Notes: a model not told the origin generated them from the letters alone. A DNA stretch of 64,000 nt from Halomonas citrativorans (GCF_900163645.1 NZ_FUKM01000033.1:291789-355788); one strand, 5' to 3'; shown: positions 26,177-35,641, numbered from the stretch's first letter. Made by a program: numbers and translations.

Positions 26177-27814
26177 ATGAACGAGATGCAGTCACTAAGA
26201 CAATGGGCGATAGGGGCCGCTCTAGGTCTAGCACTGTCCCATATCCCCTTCGGTGTAACACCGGCGTATGCGGCCTCTGAGCCGCTTAAACAGGCACTTA
26301 TACAGCGCTTGGCGGCTGAAGATCAGGCTACGCTGCCGATCCGTGAATTTTATCAATTGCGTAATGAGCAGCTAGCTTGGCGCGAGGCTTCATCGGTTGA
26401 GGCGTTAGCCAATGCGCTTAACCTGCTTGAAAGTGATGGTTTGACCCCTAGTGACTACCGTGCCGATAGATTGTTGAGCGCTTTCCAGAGTAGCCAGAAC
26501 GCTGGAGAGTCCGCTCAGGCCGCGTTTGATATTCAGGCAACGTCGTCGCTGTTGTTGGCGCTCGATCACTTGGAGCGTGGCAAGGTCAACCCGCGTGACG
26601 TTGAGCCGAATTGGGATGCCCCACGCCCTGAGCGTCGCTACTCGCTGGCTCGCGTTGCTCAGGCCGTTGATGACCAGGCGTTGGAGCGCGCCTTTGAACT
26701 GGCTCGCCCGGCCTCAAGTGAGTATCAGCAGTTGCGAGAGGCGCTCAGTCGCTATCGCCAGATGGCCACGCTAGGCAGCACCCCGTATTTGCCGTCGCGC
26801 GAAGTCTCGCTGCGTCCGGGTGATAGGGATGATGACGTTATCCTGCTGCGCCAACGTTTGGCGATGTGGGGAGAAGATGGCCTGGTCTCGGCAGACAGCA
26901 GCGCCTATCCCATGATTGGCGTTCAGGCGCCAGGCGATAGACGCACCTTTGATACTGAACTCGAAATGGCCGTAAAACGCTTTCAGAGGCGCCATCAATT
27001 AACCGCCGATGGCGTCGTCGGCGATCGTACTCGCCTGGCGCTTAATGCACCTGCCGCCTCACGTGTTGACCAGTTGCGGGTTAATCTGGAACGTGCTCGC
27101 TGGATAAGCCCCCAGCAGTCTAGCGAGCCGCGGGCCTGGGTGGATATCGCAGGCTACCAGTTGCACTATATTCGGCCAAACGGCCAGCAGTGGAATGCTC
27201 GGGTGGTCGTTGGGTCGCCGCGCCGTGAAACGCCTATTATTCACTCATCCATCAGCCACCTAACGATCAATCCCAGCTGGACGATTCCGCCTACTATCCT
27301 GCGTGAAGATGTTCTGCCCCGTATACGTCAGAACACCGACTATTTAGCCCAGCATAATATGCAGGTGATCAATATGTCCGGTGCGCAGCTAGACCCCGCC
27401 GAGGTTGATTGGCAACGCCCAGGGGGCGTTATGTTGCGCCAGGTAGCGGGTAACAGTAACCCTTTGGGTCGAGTGGTGGTGCGTTTTCCCAATAATGACA
27501 TGATCTATTTGCACGACACGCCAGCACAGGGGCTTTTCCAGCGTGATCAGCGGGCATTGAGTTCTGGCTGTGTACGCGTGGAAGGGGTGCGCGAATTTGC
27601 CCAAATGCTTTTGCAAGACAGTGGCAGTCGTTATCAGCTCAGCACGCTATTAAATAGCGGTGGCAGCGACCGTAATGTGAGCTTGCCTCAGCGCATTCCT
27701 GTCGCGCTACATTACTTGACCGCATGGCCCAACGCCCAAGGGGAAGTGGAGTTTCGCACGGATATCTACCGGCGCGATGCGTCACTATTGGCAGCGCTTC
27801 AGCGTTCTGTATGA
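26177..27814 (+). CDS. ldtD: L,D-transpeptidase, YcbB/LdtD type
   Basis: This 545-residue periplasmic enzyme forms 3-3 cross-links in peptidoglycan. The signal peptide ends about AYAA (residue 33). An alpha-helical scaffold region follows. A PG_binding_1 domain at about 215-290 contains DRTFDTELEMAVKRFQRRH-like sequence and TADGVVGDRTR. The YkuD domain at about 320-490 has H446 (YLHDTP) and catalytic C465 in SSGCVRV. AAGGAG lies 6 nt before the ATG at 26177. It is divergent from another L,D-transpeptidase-like gene and followed by a strong terminator. Confidence 0.9.
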   Translation: MNEMQSLRQWAIGAALGLALSHIPFGVTPAYAASEPLKQALIQRLAAEDQATLPIREFYQLRNEQLAWREASSVEALANALNLLESDGLTPSDYRADRLLSAFQSSQNAGESAQAAFDIQATSSLLLALDHLERGKVNPRDVEPNWDAPRPERRYSLARVAQAVDDQALERAFELARPASSEYQQLREALSRYRQMATLGSTPYLPSREVSLRPGDRDDDVILLRQRLAMWGEDGLVSADSSAYPMIGVQAPGDRRTFDTELEMAVKRFQRRHQLTADGVVGDRTRLALNAPAASRVDQLRVNLERARWISPQQSSEPRAWVDIAGYQLHYIRPNGQQWNARVVVGSPRRETPIIHSSISHLTINPSWTIPPTILREDVLPRIRQNTDYLAQHNMQVINMSGAQLDPAEVDWQRPGGVMLRQVAGNSNPLGRVVVRFPNNDMIYLHDTPAQGLFQRDQRALSSGCVRVEGVREFAQMLLQDSGSRYQLSTLLNSGGSDRNVSLPQRIPVALHYLTAWPNAQGEVEFRTDIYRRDASLLAALQRSV

Positions 27815-27880
27815 ACGTAGAGGGCAGGCCAGCGTGTAGATAGCGCAAGGTGCGTGGCTACCGTTCAGGGTATAAAAACG

Positions 27881-27910
27881 ACAATGCCGCCCCAGGGGGC
27901 GGCATTGTTA
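27881..27910. terminator. Terminator between ldtD and the M23 peptidase gene
   Basis: ACAATGCCGCC pairs with GGCGGCATTGT (27881-27908) around a short C/G-rich loop and is followed by TTATAT. It sits between convergent genes and can serve both. Confidence 0.85.
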
Positions 27911-27944
27911 TATGGTGTTAAAGCTTGGATTACAAAAACCTGGA

Positions 27945-29615
27945 TTACTCAGTATCGCTTTCTGACTGGTAGCCCGCCACGCTAATCGTGCCGGTTTCGC
28001 CACTTTCAAGCGCAGCAAGCATCGGTTCGGCCTGGCGTTGGAAGGCAATCAGTGTGTCGCCGTTTAAGCCCATGTTTTCAGGCAGGTCTATCGTCATTGC
28101 ATTAACGGGTGAGTTATTAACGATGACCTCGTAATGCAGATGAGGGCCTGTACTGCGGCCAGTGTTACCCGAAAGCGCGATGCGCTCGCCCATGGCGACG
28201 CGCTGGCTCTGGCTTACCAACTGCCGGGACAAGTGCAGATAGCGCGTACGATAACCATTGTCATGGCGGATAATAATATAGCGGCCTGCGGCTGGGTGGT
28301 TGGCAATTTTCTCAACACGGCCATTGGCGGGGGCAGTCACCGGTGTGCCAATAGGCATCGCAAAATCAGTGCCATTGTGCGGGCTAATCCGGCCTGTTAC
28401 CGGATGTTTGCGGCGCGGGTTGAAGTTGGAGCTAAGGCGATAACTGCCGTCAAAGGGGTAGCGGGCGAAAGAGGGGTCCAGACTATTGCCTTCGGGGGTA
28501 TAGAAGTTATTATCGGTGGCATTACGTACGACAGTGAGGTCCATGCGCTCTCCGGAATACTTTACTGCTAGTACGCGGGAGCCCAGCGTTTCACCATCAA
28601 TCATGTCGGACTCAACCAGCACCTGGAATTGGTCGCCACGGCGACTGTCCCGGCGAAAATCAAGTTTCTTCTCTAGCAAGTGAGTAAGCTCGGTAACCGA
28701 GCTACTGCTCAAACCTGTTGCCTGAGCTGAGCGGGCGAAACTACCGCTAACACTACCCGCAAAAAGGCGTTGAACCGGCTCACCCTGTCGCTCAATAGAC
28801 GTAATGGCGAAATTGTCAGTGTCGCTTTCTATTAATACCCCGTCGCGCATGTTTTTCATCATGCGAAGCGCGAGCAGGCGGCCGTCCTCGTCTAGCTGGT
28901 AGTCGAAGCTGTGGCCTGCACGCCAGTTTGTCAGCATTCGAGATTCTGGCATGTCATCCAGCAGTGCCAGTACTTCGCTATAGCCTAGTCCCAGCTCATC
29001 TTGTGCCAGAACGGCAAAGGTTTCACCTGGCTCAACAAGGTGGGTTTTCCATTCGGGGACATAGGGCTCTTCAGCAGCCAGTTCCAGCTCAAGAAAAGAG
29101 ACGTCATCGAACAGATCAATGCCGTAATCTTCATAAGAAGTAGCATCTGCGATTTCGACAGAGGACGACGGATCGATATCGAGCATGCCGCTTGAAAGTG
29201 TGCCTACGACAACCGCCATATGCAGCGCGCCGTTATCGATTGCACTGTGGGTGAGTAATGCACTGGGGGGCTGGTGTTCTGCTACCGCCGCATCCGCACT
29301 GGAGATAAGATCAAGGTCAACGATTTCTGTTGCCGCTAAATCGCTAAGGGGGATATGTTCGCGGGTGGCATCAATGGCCCTTGAGGCGCGATTGATGGCA
29401 TCAGCAACCGGCGTTCGTTCCTGACCAAGGGAAGGAAGACCTGGCGCTGAATCGCTGGGAAGCGGTACTAACACGCTTTCAAGCGGTGTATGGGGTTGGT
29501 TTAAATCGTGATACGTTGTAATTAATTTTTGTGCGCCCAGCACAGTGACCATTGTAGCCACAGGTAACAGTAACAACTTATGCGTGCGGGGCAGCGAATG
29601 AAGGATTCGCAACAT
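27945..29615 (-). CDS. mepM: Murein DD-endopeptidase, M23 family (MepM/OapA-like)
   Basis: This 556-residue protein has an N-terminal membrane anchor (KLLLLPVATMVTVLGAQ). A long acidic linker leads to an OapA/LysM-like segment (EPGETFAVLAQDELGLGYSEVL), then a complete M23 (LytM) domain. The zinc motifs are HNGTDFAMP (HxxxD) and HLHYE (HxH), with YLHLS between them. It cleaves D,D-cross-links to allow wall growth. ATG 29615 is chosen because it directly precedes the anchor; the frame stays open 75 codons upstream through AT-rich non-coding sequence. No partner gene is adjacent, but two L,D-transpeptidases lie next door. Confidence 0.88.
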   Translation of the reverse strand: MLRILHSLPRTHKLLLLPVATMVTVLGAQKLITTYHDLNQPHTPLESVLVPLPSDSAPGLPSLGQERTPVADAINRASRAIDATREHIPLSDLAATEIVDLDLISSADAAVAEHQPPSALLTHSAIDNGALHMAVVVGTLSSGMLDIDPSSSVEIADATSYEDYGIDLFDDVSFLELELAAEEPYVPEWKTHLVEPGETFAVLAQDELGLGYSEVLALLDDMPESRMLTNWRAGHSFDYQLDEDGRLLALRMMKNMRDGVLIESDTDNFAITSIERQGEPVQRLFAGSVSGSFARSAQATGLSSSSVTELTHLLEKKLDFRRDSRRGDQFQVLVESDMIDGETLGSRVLAVKYSGERMDLTVVRNATDNNFYTPEGNSLDPSFARYPFDGSYRLSSNFNPRRKHPVTGRISPHNGTDFAMPIGTPVTAPANGRVEKIANHPAAGRYIIIRHDNGYRTRYLHLSRQLVSQSQRVAMGERIALSGNTGRSTGPHLHYEVIVNNSPVNAMTIDLPENMGLNGDTLIAFQRQAEPMLAALESGETGTISVAGYQSESDTE

Positions 29616-30337
29616 GGGTAAATAGACCGCCGAGTTCGTGATCGAAAACGAATATGAAAGTAAACAAACCCCGGAACCATACCCCATGGAGCAAAAGGTG
29701 CATAGACTGTATATCTGTACATAAAAGATACTTTTGCTATATGAGCATAAGTAAATGGCAGATATTACTGTTTGTGAACACTGTTTGCTAACAAAGGTAA
29801 ATAAAAGCTTGAATAAAGCGAGTTGGCTAGCTCTGCGCATCGCATGCTTCAGACCTGAAAAACATGAGAATTATTAACCTAACCATAGACAGGTAGGGAG
29901 TAGTGTAAAGGATTTATAGAGGATGGGAGGGTCGAGTAAGTAAGATCTAATAGGAATTGTTGTTATTATTGTTTAAAAACAAGTGCTTAAATTTTTATTA
30001 ATGTTAGTTAAGAGTTTTTGAGTTGGACGAAGATAATACCGTTAGCCATAGATGCTGTCTGTCAGACTTAAGCCGGGGTTGATCTTGATGTTTTTTTTTG
30101 TAACAAAAGGTTAATTGCAGATTTTTTGAGTGTTTTTAACGTGGTTAGGCAACAGCTGACAGGCTGATGGATTCGCATGGATGCGCTTGGCGTTGCTGTT
30201 CCGAGGAGGCTGTATTGTGCCGGATGGCGCAAATAAGCGCTGAATAAGCGGTACTTTTTATTGATTACTGGCATTCTAGTGAGATTTTTTCGAAGATTAA
30301 GCGGATTGTATCGCTGTATAGCATCGAGGAAATCGAA
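29616..30337. other. 722-bp AT-rich non-coding interval
   Basis: This lies between divergent mepM and the LysR gene. It is rich in A/T runs, with an 11-bp palindrome GTCTGTCAGAC at 30057-30067 that could be a regulator site. No protein with a credible ribosome site, no tRNA and no strong terminator were seen. The length allows for separate promoters, or for a small RNA that cannot be recognised by eye. Confidence 0.5.
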
Positions 30338-31258
30338 ATGTCCCGGGTAACACTTGCGCAATGGCAAATGCTGGCAGCCGTGGTAGACCATGGAGGATTT
30401 GCGCGTGCAGCGGAAGCGATCCATAAAAGCCCCTCTACGTTGAACCATGCCGTTCATAAGCTGGAAGAGCAGTTAGGTGTTCAGGTGCTTGAGCCGGTTG
30501 GGCGTCAGGTTCGCTTGACGGAAGCCGGTGAATTACTGCTGCGTCGCGCACGTCAATTGGTAGAAAACGCAGCCTCTTTAGAAGATGTGGCGTCAAGGCT
30601 GGCGGCAGGCCTGGAAGCTGAAATTATCGTGGCAATCGAGCAGATATTCCCTGCGGCGGTCCAGGCGAAGGCGCTAGAGCGCTTCTCGGAAGAGTACCCA
30701 CAAGTACGCGTGCAGCTACATGAGAGCGTGCTCCATGGTGGAATTGAAATGCTCTATGACGGCCGTGCAGACCTCGTGGTTTCGGGTATATCGGCGCAGG
30801 GTTTTTTAGGCGAGCCTCTGGTGCTCGTTCGCTTTATTGCGGTTGCCCATCCGGATCATGCCCTACACCAGCTGGGGCGATCACTGGATCTCCGCGATCT
30901 GGCGCAGCATCGCCAGTTGGTGGTTCGTGACTCAGCCTTGCGTCAGCCTTTGGATGCAGGGTGGTTAAAGGCCGAGCAGCGTTGGACGGTAGGTCATTTG
31001 AACACCTCTCTAGATATGTTAAAGCGTGGCCTGGGGTTCGCTTGGATGCCTGAATCCCATATTACAGAAGAGCTAGCGCGTGGCGAGTTAAAGCCGCTAC
31101 CGCTTCCGGCGGGTGGCATACGTGAAGTACCTGTTCAGATGATTTTTCGGGATCGTGATCGTGCGGGGCCTGCCGCTCATGCCATGGCTACTGCGTTAAA
31201 GCAGGCGGTCGACGAACTCTATTCTCATGGTTCGATTATCTCGAATGAAACACCGTAA
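30338..31258 (+). CDS. LysR-family transcriptional regulator
   Basis: This 306-residue LTTR has an N-terminal winged helix (residues 5-65: AAVVDHGGFARAAEAIHKSPSTLNHAVHKLEEQLG) and a periplasmic-binding-protein-like effector domain from about residue 90. GAGG lies 8 nt before the ATG. The adjacent co-oriented gene 84 bp downstream encodes a glutathionyl-hydroquinone reductase. The pairing suggests, but does not prove, quinone- or electrophile-responsive control. Confidence 0.88.
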   Translation: MSRVTLAQWQMLAAVVDHGGFARAAEAIHKSPSTLNHAVHKLEEQLGVQVLEPVGRQVRLTEAGELLLRRARQLVENAASLEDVASRLAAGLEAEIIVAIEQIFPAAVQAKALERFSEEYPQVRVQLHESVLHGGIEMLYDGRADLVVSGISAQGFLGEPLVLVRFIAVAHPDHALHQLGRSLDLRDLAQHRQLVVRDSALRQPLDAGWLKAEQRWTVGHLNTSLDMLKRGLGFAWMPESHITEELARGELKPLPLPAGGIREVPVQMIFRDRDRAGPAAHAMATALKQAVDELYSHGSIISNETP

Positions 31259-31342
31259 AACATCCGCTTGAGCATCTGTGCACCGGGGGTATGCTGAAGG
31301 TAGCGTCGTCAGATACTTATTACCCCCTTTAGGAGATGCCTT

Positions 31343-32344
31343 ATGGGCTTGCTTGTTAATGGTGAATGGCACGACCAGTGGTACGACACGAAAAAGAGCG
31401 GCGGTGAATTTGTGCGTGAGTCTGCTCAGCTGCGTGATTGGGTCGGCGATCAACCGGGAACTGACGGGGCCTGCTATCCCGCTGAAAAGGACCGCTACCA
31501 TCTATACGTTTCGTTAGCCTGCCCTTGGGCGCATCGCATCCTCATAATGCGTAAGCTAAAAGGGCTGGAGTCGTTGATAGGCGAGTCACATGTGAGCCCT
31601 TTGATGTTAAATAAGGGGTGGACCTATGAGCAGAATGAAGGCTCAAGCGGTGACGCCGTTAACGGCGTTGATTACCACTATCAGCTATACACCATGACCA
31701 ATCCCACCTATACCGGTCGGGTAACGGTCCCTGTGCTCTGGGATAAAAAGCGAAGTGCCATCGTTAATAATGAGTCGGCCGACTTGTTACGTATATTGAA
31801 TGTCGCGTTTGATGATCTTACTGGCAACCACTTGGATTTTTATCCGGAGGATTTGCGCGAACAGATCGATCAAGTGAATGCCGATGTCTATGACCATATT
31901 AACAATGGCGTCTACAAGACCGGTTTTGCCACCGAGCAGGCTGTGTATGAAAAGCATGTTCACGCGCTATTTGAAGCACTAGAGCGTGTGGAAAAACGCT
32001 TGGGTAACCAGCGTTACTTGGCGGGGGAGTGGCTAACAGAAGCGGATATCCGCCTGTTTACGACGCTGATTCGTTTTGATGCCGTGTATTACGGCCACTT
32101 CAAATGCAATTTTAAGCGTATTGAAGACTTTCCCAACTTGTCCAACTATGTGCGTGAGATCTACCAGTGGCCGGGGGTGGCTGAAACGGTTGATATGGAT
32201 CATATAAAACGTCACTACTACTATAGCCACGATACGATTAACCCAACACGCATTGTACCCGCTGGGCCGCTGCTTGATTTTGAACGCCCCCATGATCGAG
32301 AGCGCTTGCCGGGACGTGGGGTACGTTCTAAGCAGAGCGCTTAG
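31343..32344 (+). CDS. yqjG: Glutathionyl-hydroquinone reductase, YqjG-like
   Basis: This 333-residue xi-class glutathione transferase has the catalytic C60 in SLACPWAHR, NKGWTY shortly after, and NNESADLLRILN binding the glutathione gamma-glutamyl group. The C-terminal helical domain has the conserved LTEADIRLFTTLIRFD. It reduces glutathionyl-hydroquinones to hydroquinones, protecting against quinone stress. AGGAG precedes the ATG by 7 nt. It is followed by an 11-bp terminator. Confidence 0.92.
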   Translation: MGLLVNGEWHDQWYDTKKSGGEFVRESAQLRDWVGDQPGTDGACYPAEKDRYHLYVSLACPWAHRILIMRKLKGLESLIGESHVSPLMLNKGWTYEQNEGSSGDAVNGVDYHYQLYTMTNPTYTGRVTVPVLWDKKRSAIVNNESADLLRILNVAFDDLTGNHLDFYPEDLREQIDQVNADVYDHINNGVYKTGFATEQAVYEKHVHALFEALERVEKRLGNQRYLAGEWLTEADIRLFTTLIRFDAVYYGHFKCNFKRIEDFPNLSNYVREIYQWPGVAETVDMDHIKRHYYYSHDTINPTRIVPAGPLLDFERPHDRERLPGRGVRSKQSA

Positions 32345-32377
32345 GCAGCTTGTTCAGCACAGCCGCCGTTGCAAACC

Positions 32378-32404
32378 AGAAGACCGCCGAAAAGGCGGTC
32401 TTCT
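32378..32404. terminator. Terminator between yqjG and the PRC-barrel gene
   Basis: A perfect 11-bp stem (AGAAGACCGCC at 32378-32388, with 32394-32404) has a GAAAA loop. It lies between convergent genes. Confidence 0.9.
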
Positions 32405-32434
32405 GTTATTACGTTAGCTTGATGATTAACGGTG

Positions 32435-32917
32435 TTAATCGTGATCTGAAATGGCTTCACGTGTTGATTGCCAAGCGCTTTGTGCGCCATCGCGGGTAGT
32501 TTCCCACGCATCGCGCGCATTTACTTTGGTTTGTTCCCACCAGTCATGGTTGTAGGCAGGAAATTCTTCAACTTCTTCGGGGGTTGCATCAAGAATAATG
32601 CGGTGCTCGGTATCCCCGTCGCTCTCAGTGTGAGTTTCAAGCGAGAAGTAATCAGTGCCTACAACGATCTCACGACCACCAAGGCCTAATACGGCGCCAC
32701 TCTCAATGACCAGCGCATTGATACGCATCTCTTCATCGAACAGAATATTATCGACTTCACCGATCTCATCGCCGGATCCATTGTTGAAGTAGACGTCAGC
32801 GTCAAGGATATCTTTAGCGGAGTACATGCCTTGGGGCTCTTCTGACGCTTGCACTCCGAAGGCCAGACTGCCTAGCAGGGCGGTACCGATAGCGGTGGTT
32901 AACATTGTCTTACGCAT
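32435..32917 (-). CDS. Exported PRC-barrel domain protein
   Basis: This is a 160-residue protein with a signal peptide of about 24 residues ending VQA before SEEPQ. A PRC-barrel domain follows (MYSAKDILDADVYFNNGSGDEIGEVDNI-like at about 31-60, through IVVGTDYFSLE). The acidic C-terminal helix with repeated W residues ends in ISDHD. PRC-barrel proteins of this type are envelope stress proteins of unclear role. GGAGAG precedes the ATG. It is near a CsbD gene, another general-stress marker. Confidence 0.82.
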   Translation of the reverse strand: MRKTMLTTAIGTALLGSLAFGVQASEEPQGMYSAKDILDADVYFNNGSGDEIGEVDNILFDEEMRINALVIESGAVLGLGGREIVVGTDYFSLETHTESDGDTEHRIILDATPEEVEEFPAYNHDWWEQTKVNARDAWETTRDGAQSAWQSTREAISDHD

Positions 32918-33040
32918 AGCTTCTCTCCATGTGGCTAAAATACAGAATGGTCAACAATTGGCTGCCCATTCATTACTAGTCACCAATAACTTGCAACGTT
33001 TGACTAAAATAGAAGCGAGTAGGCTTATGACGCTGACGGG

Positions 33041-33238
33041 TTATAGCGTGTTGGCCCAATCATCAGCACGTCTTTCAGCTTCTTCACGCGTCAGACCATA
33101 TTTTTGCTGAAGCTTGCCCACTAGCTGATCTTTCCTGCCACCAATCTGATCAAGCTCATCATCGGTGAAGTCGCCCCAGCTAGTGCGTGCTTTACCTTTC
33201 ATTTCCGTCCACTTGCCTTCAATTTGATCCCAGTTCAT
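33041..33238 (-). CDS. CsbD family stress protein
   Basis: This 65-residue charged protein starts MNWDQIEGKWTEMKGKA and contains the GKLQQKYGLTREEAE segment of the CsbD/YjbJ family. Members are induced by general stress and stationary phase, but their molecular function is unknown. AAGGAG lies 6 nt before the ATG. It lies 123 bp upstream of the PRC-barrel gene on the same strand, so cotranscription is possible. Confidence 0.9.
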   Translation of the reverse strand: MNWDQIEGKWTEMKGKARTSWGDFTDDELDQIGGRKDQLVGKLQQKYGLTREEAERRADDWANTL

Positions 33239-33779
33239 ACATCACTCCTTGAATTGCTGAACGTGTTGAGGCATCTAATTAAGTTAGACGATGTTTACAC
33301 AAGTGCAAGTGAAGGTGTTTGTTTTGGGTGAAGTAAAAGAAGGTGAAGTAAAAAGGCTGGTCATTCATTATTTGAGGTGTTAGGATGCGCGCTCCTCGCA
33401 TGTGTTGACCCCTCCATCACGACGATAAGCGATGTCTACGTAGTTTTTATATTTGATGCGTAGCAAGGCTTGCTGGAACATCTCTATGATTGCAGATGTT
33501 CATTGCTGTGAAGATGGCGCGCCTCCAGCATTTCACCAAACGGGTGAAATCGGCGCAGAAGGTCGCCACAGCGGTTGGCCCTTTATATAGATTTGAAAAT
33601 ATATAGGTTTGCCAGCCGTATGCCAGGTGCGACCGGCGTCTCCGACTCCACTGATGACATTATCCGCTTATTGACGGAACCTGTTTTTCGATGCTGCCTT
33701 TTAGCGCACGTCGATGTCAGAGTCAGAGACGCTTACGATGCTCTTTTGCCGGTACTGCCGGCCTACCAAGGTGTGATTA
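33239..33779 (+). other. Long structured leader upstream of deaD
   Basis: 541 bp without a supported gene. It contains a 15-bp tandem repeat at 33327-33356, the stem-loop GAACATCT/AGATGTTC at 33476-33501 (10-nt loop), and ATTTCACC/GGTGAAAT at 33530-33550 (5-nt loop). Cold-shock helicase mRNAs in gammaproteobacteria commonly have long regulatory leaders. A 92-codon frame running into deaD (33575-33853) lacks a ribosome site and protein-like composition. Confidence 0.55.
33327..33356. repeat. 15-bp tandem duplication upstream of deaD
   Basis: GGTGAAGTAAAAGAA is followed immediately by GGTGAAGTAAAAAGG: two copies with differences only in the last three positions. Confidence 0.6.
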
Positions 33780-35504
33780 ATGACCTCGACTTCTGTCGCC
33801 TCGCCGAGCTTCGGCGATCTGGCTCTATTGCCTGCCGTTCTGTCTGCTGTTGAAGCACAGGGCTATGTAACCCCTTCACCTATCCAGGCGCAAACTATTC
33901 CTGCGTTGCTGGAAGGTCGCGATATGCTGGGCCAAGCACAAACGGGTACCGGTAAAACCGCAGCATTTGCTTTACCGTTATTGTCACGACTGGAACTTCA
34001 ACGTCGTGTACCCCAAGTATTAGTCATGGCCCCAACCCGCGAGCTTGCTCAGCAGGTGGCAGCCTCATTTAGTAAGTATGGTCAAAACCTGCAGGGCCTT
34101 GAAGTGGCAATCCTGTGTGGTGGCCAAGAGTACCGTGAGCAGTTAGGCGCGCTGAAGCGCGGTGCCCAAGTTATCGTTGGCACCCCCGGCCGTATTATTG
34201 ATCACCTGGATCGCGGCAGCTTGAAGTTGGACGGCCTGTCAGCACTCGTGTTAGACGAAGCTGATGAAATGCTGCGCATGGGCTTTATCGACGACGTTAA
34301 ACGCGTGGTCGCCGATACCCCGAAAGATGCACAGCGTGTGTTTTTCTCGGCCACACTGCCGACTGAAATTGAGCGCATTGTTAACCGCTACCTGGTTGAC
34401 CCGGTAAAAGTGGCGATTGAGTCGCGCACGACCACTGGCGAAAACATTGAGCAGCGCATTGTACGCGTTGACGGCGGTGCCAAGCTTGAAGCGCTGGCAC
34501 GTATTCTTGAAGTCGAGCCGGTCGATGCCGCTATTGTCTTCGTACGTACTCGCGCCGCTTGTACTACCCTGGTTGAGCAACTGACGGCTCGTGGCGTCAA
34601 CGCCGCTGGCCTGTCCGGTGACTTGGACCAAAGCCTGCGCGAGCGTACGATTACTCGCCTGAAGCGTAGCAAGGTCGACGTACTGATTGCGACTGACGTT
34701 GCTGCCCGTGGTCTTGACGTGCCGCGCATTACGCACGTTATCAACTACGATCTTCCGCAAGATGCAGAAGCGTATACGCACCGTATCGGCCGTACTGGTC
34801 GTGCTGGTCGTAGCGGCATCGCGATTACCTTTGCCGGTTTCCGTGAAGGTCGTAAAGTAGGCTGGATGGAGCAGGCAACCGGTCAGAAAATGACCGAAAT
34901 GCCGCTGCCTGACGAAGCTGCTATTCGCGCTCACCGTGACGAAGTTTTCCACCACCGTGTGGTGGCAGCGCTTACCAAAGGCGCAGAAGAGCAGCAGGCA
35001 CTGGTAGAGCGCCTGGTAGAAGAAGGTCACGACGCTATTCAGCTGGCCTGCGCCTTTGCTGCCATGGCGCGTGCTGATGAAGCGCCGATTGGCCGCTTGC
35101 AGGCGCCGCGTAAAGAGCGTGCACCGCGTGAAGGTGGCAGCGCCAAGCCAGGTGCTCGCCGTGAGCGTGGAGAACGTGGTGAGCGTCCGCGCGCACCTAG
35201 CGAAGGCATGACCCGCTACCGCGTATCTGTTGGCCATAAAGACGGCGTTAAGCCAGGCCAGCTGGTTGGCGCACTGGCGAATGAAGGCGGCATTGAAGGT
35301 GCACGTATCGGCCGTATCGATATCCGTAACGCCTTTTCCGTGGTTGAGCTACCCAGTGGTCTGCCTTCCACTATCCTGACCAAGATGGCCCGTGCTCGCG
35401 TAGCCGGTCGTCCGTTGGAAATCAGTGAAGACAGCGCGCCTGAGCGTGCGCCGCGCCGTCGTCGTGATGATGGCGATGCGCCGATCCGTCGCCGCGAAGC
35501 GTAA
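33780..35504 (+). CDS. deaD: Cold-shock DEAD-box RNA helicase
   Basis: This 574-residue ATP-dependent RNA helicase has a Q-motif (about 29-37), Walker A AQTGTGKT (53-60), PTRELAQQ (85-92), DEAD (159-162), SAT, RGLDVPRITHVINYDLP, and HRIGRTGRAGR. A basic, low-complexity linker (residues 445-480) is followed by a DbpA-type RNA-binding domain (YRVSVGHKDGVKPGQLVGALANEGG) and an Arg-rich tail. The layout is that of DeaD/CsdA, which works in ribosome assembly and mRNA decay at low temperature. AAGG lies about 9 nt before the ATG. Codon use is noticeably strong (CGT/GGT-rich), typical of a well-expressed gene. Confidence 0.93.
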   Translation: MTSTSVASPSFGDLALLPAVLSAVEAQGYVTPSPIQAQTIPALLEGRDMLGQAQTGTGKTAAFALPLLSRLELQRRVPQVLVMAPTRELAQQVAASFSKYGQNLQGLEVAILCGGQEYREQLGALKRGAQVIVGTPGRIIDHLDRGSLKLDGLSALVLDEADEMLRMGFIDDVKRVVADTPKDAQRVFFSATLPTEIERIVNRYLVDPVKVAIESRTTTGENIEQRIVRVDGGAKLEALARILEVEPVDAAIVFVRTRAACTTLVEQLTARGVNAAGLSGDLDQSLRERTITRLKRSKVDVLIATDVAARGLDVPRITHVINYDLPQDAEAYTHRIGRTGRAGRSGIAITFAGFREGRKVGWMEQATGQKMTEMPLPDEAAIRAHRDEVFHHRVVAALTKGAEEQQALVERLVEEGHDAIQLACAFAAMARADEAPIGRLQAPRKERAPREGGSAKPGARRERGERGERPRAPSEGMTRYRVSVGHKDGVKPGQLVGALANEGGIEGARIGRIDIRNAFSVVELPSGLPSTILTKMARARVAGRPLEISEDSAPERAPRRRRDDGDAPIRRREA

Positions 35505-35542
35505 TCGCTTAAGCATGCGATAGCGGTATTAACCGCGCCTAA

Positions 35543-35582
35543 AATGCCCTCGTACCGGTTTCCGGTGCGGGGGCATTTTTTT
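35543..35582 (+). terminator. Terminator after deaD
   Basis: AATGCCC...ACCGG pairs with CCGGT...GGGCATT (35543-35577, two internal mismatches, TTT loop) and is followed by TTTTT. Confidence 0.9.
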
Positions 35583-35641
35583 GCTACGCTAAAAGATGAC
35601 ACGCCAAAAAAGCGACAGGGAGTCGAGACAGGGAGTCAACA

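Noticed and set aside
28134..28571. 145-codon plus-strand frame inside the M23 peptidase gene
   Set aside because: Antisense to the conserved catalytic domain.
29616..29840. 75-codon N-terminal extension of the M23 peptidase
   Set aside because: The sequence is AT-rich, Cys/Ser/Tyr-heavy and lies upstream of the obvious membrane anchor.
30068..30457. 129-codon minus-strand frame across the LysR start
   Set aside because: Overlaps the conserved HTH antisense and AT-rich non-coding DNA.
33575..33853. 92-codon frame overlapping the deaD start
   Set aside because: No ribosome site, runs into deaD out of frame, and composition is not protein-like; interval treated as leader.
34251..35237. Long minus-strand open frame (328 codons) inside deaD
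   Set aside because: It is antisense to a fully conserved helicase, has Thr/Ala/Arg-rich shadow composition, and has no ribosome site.
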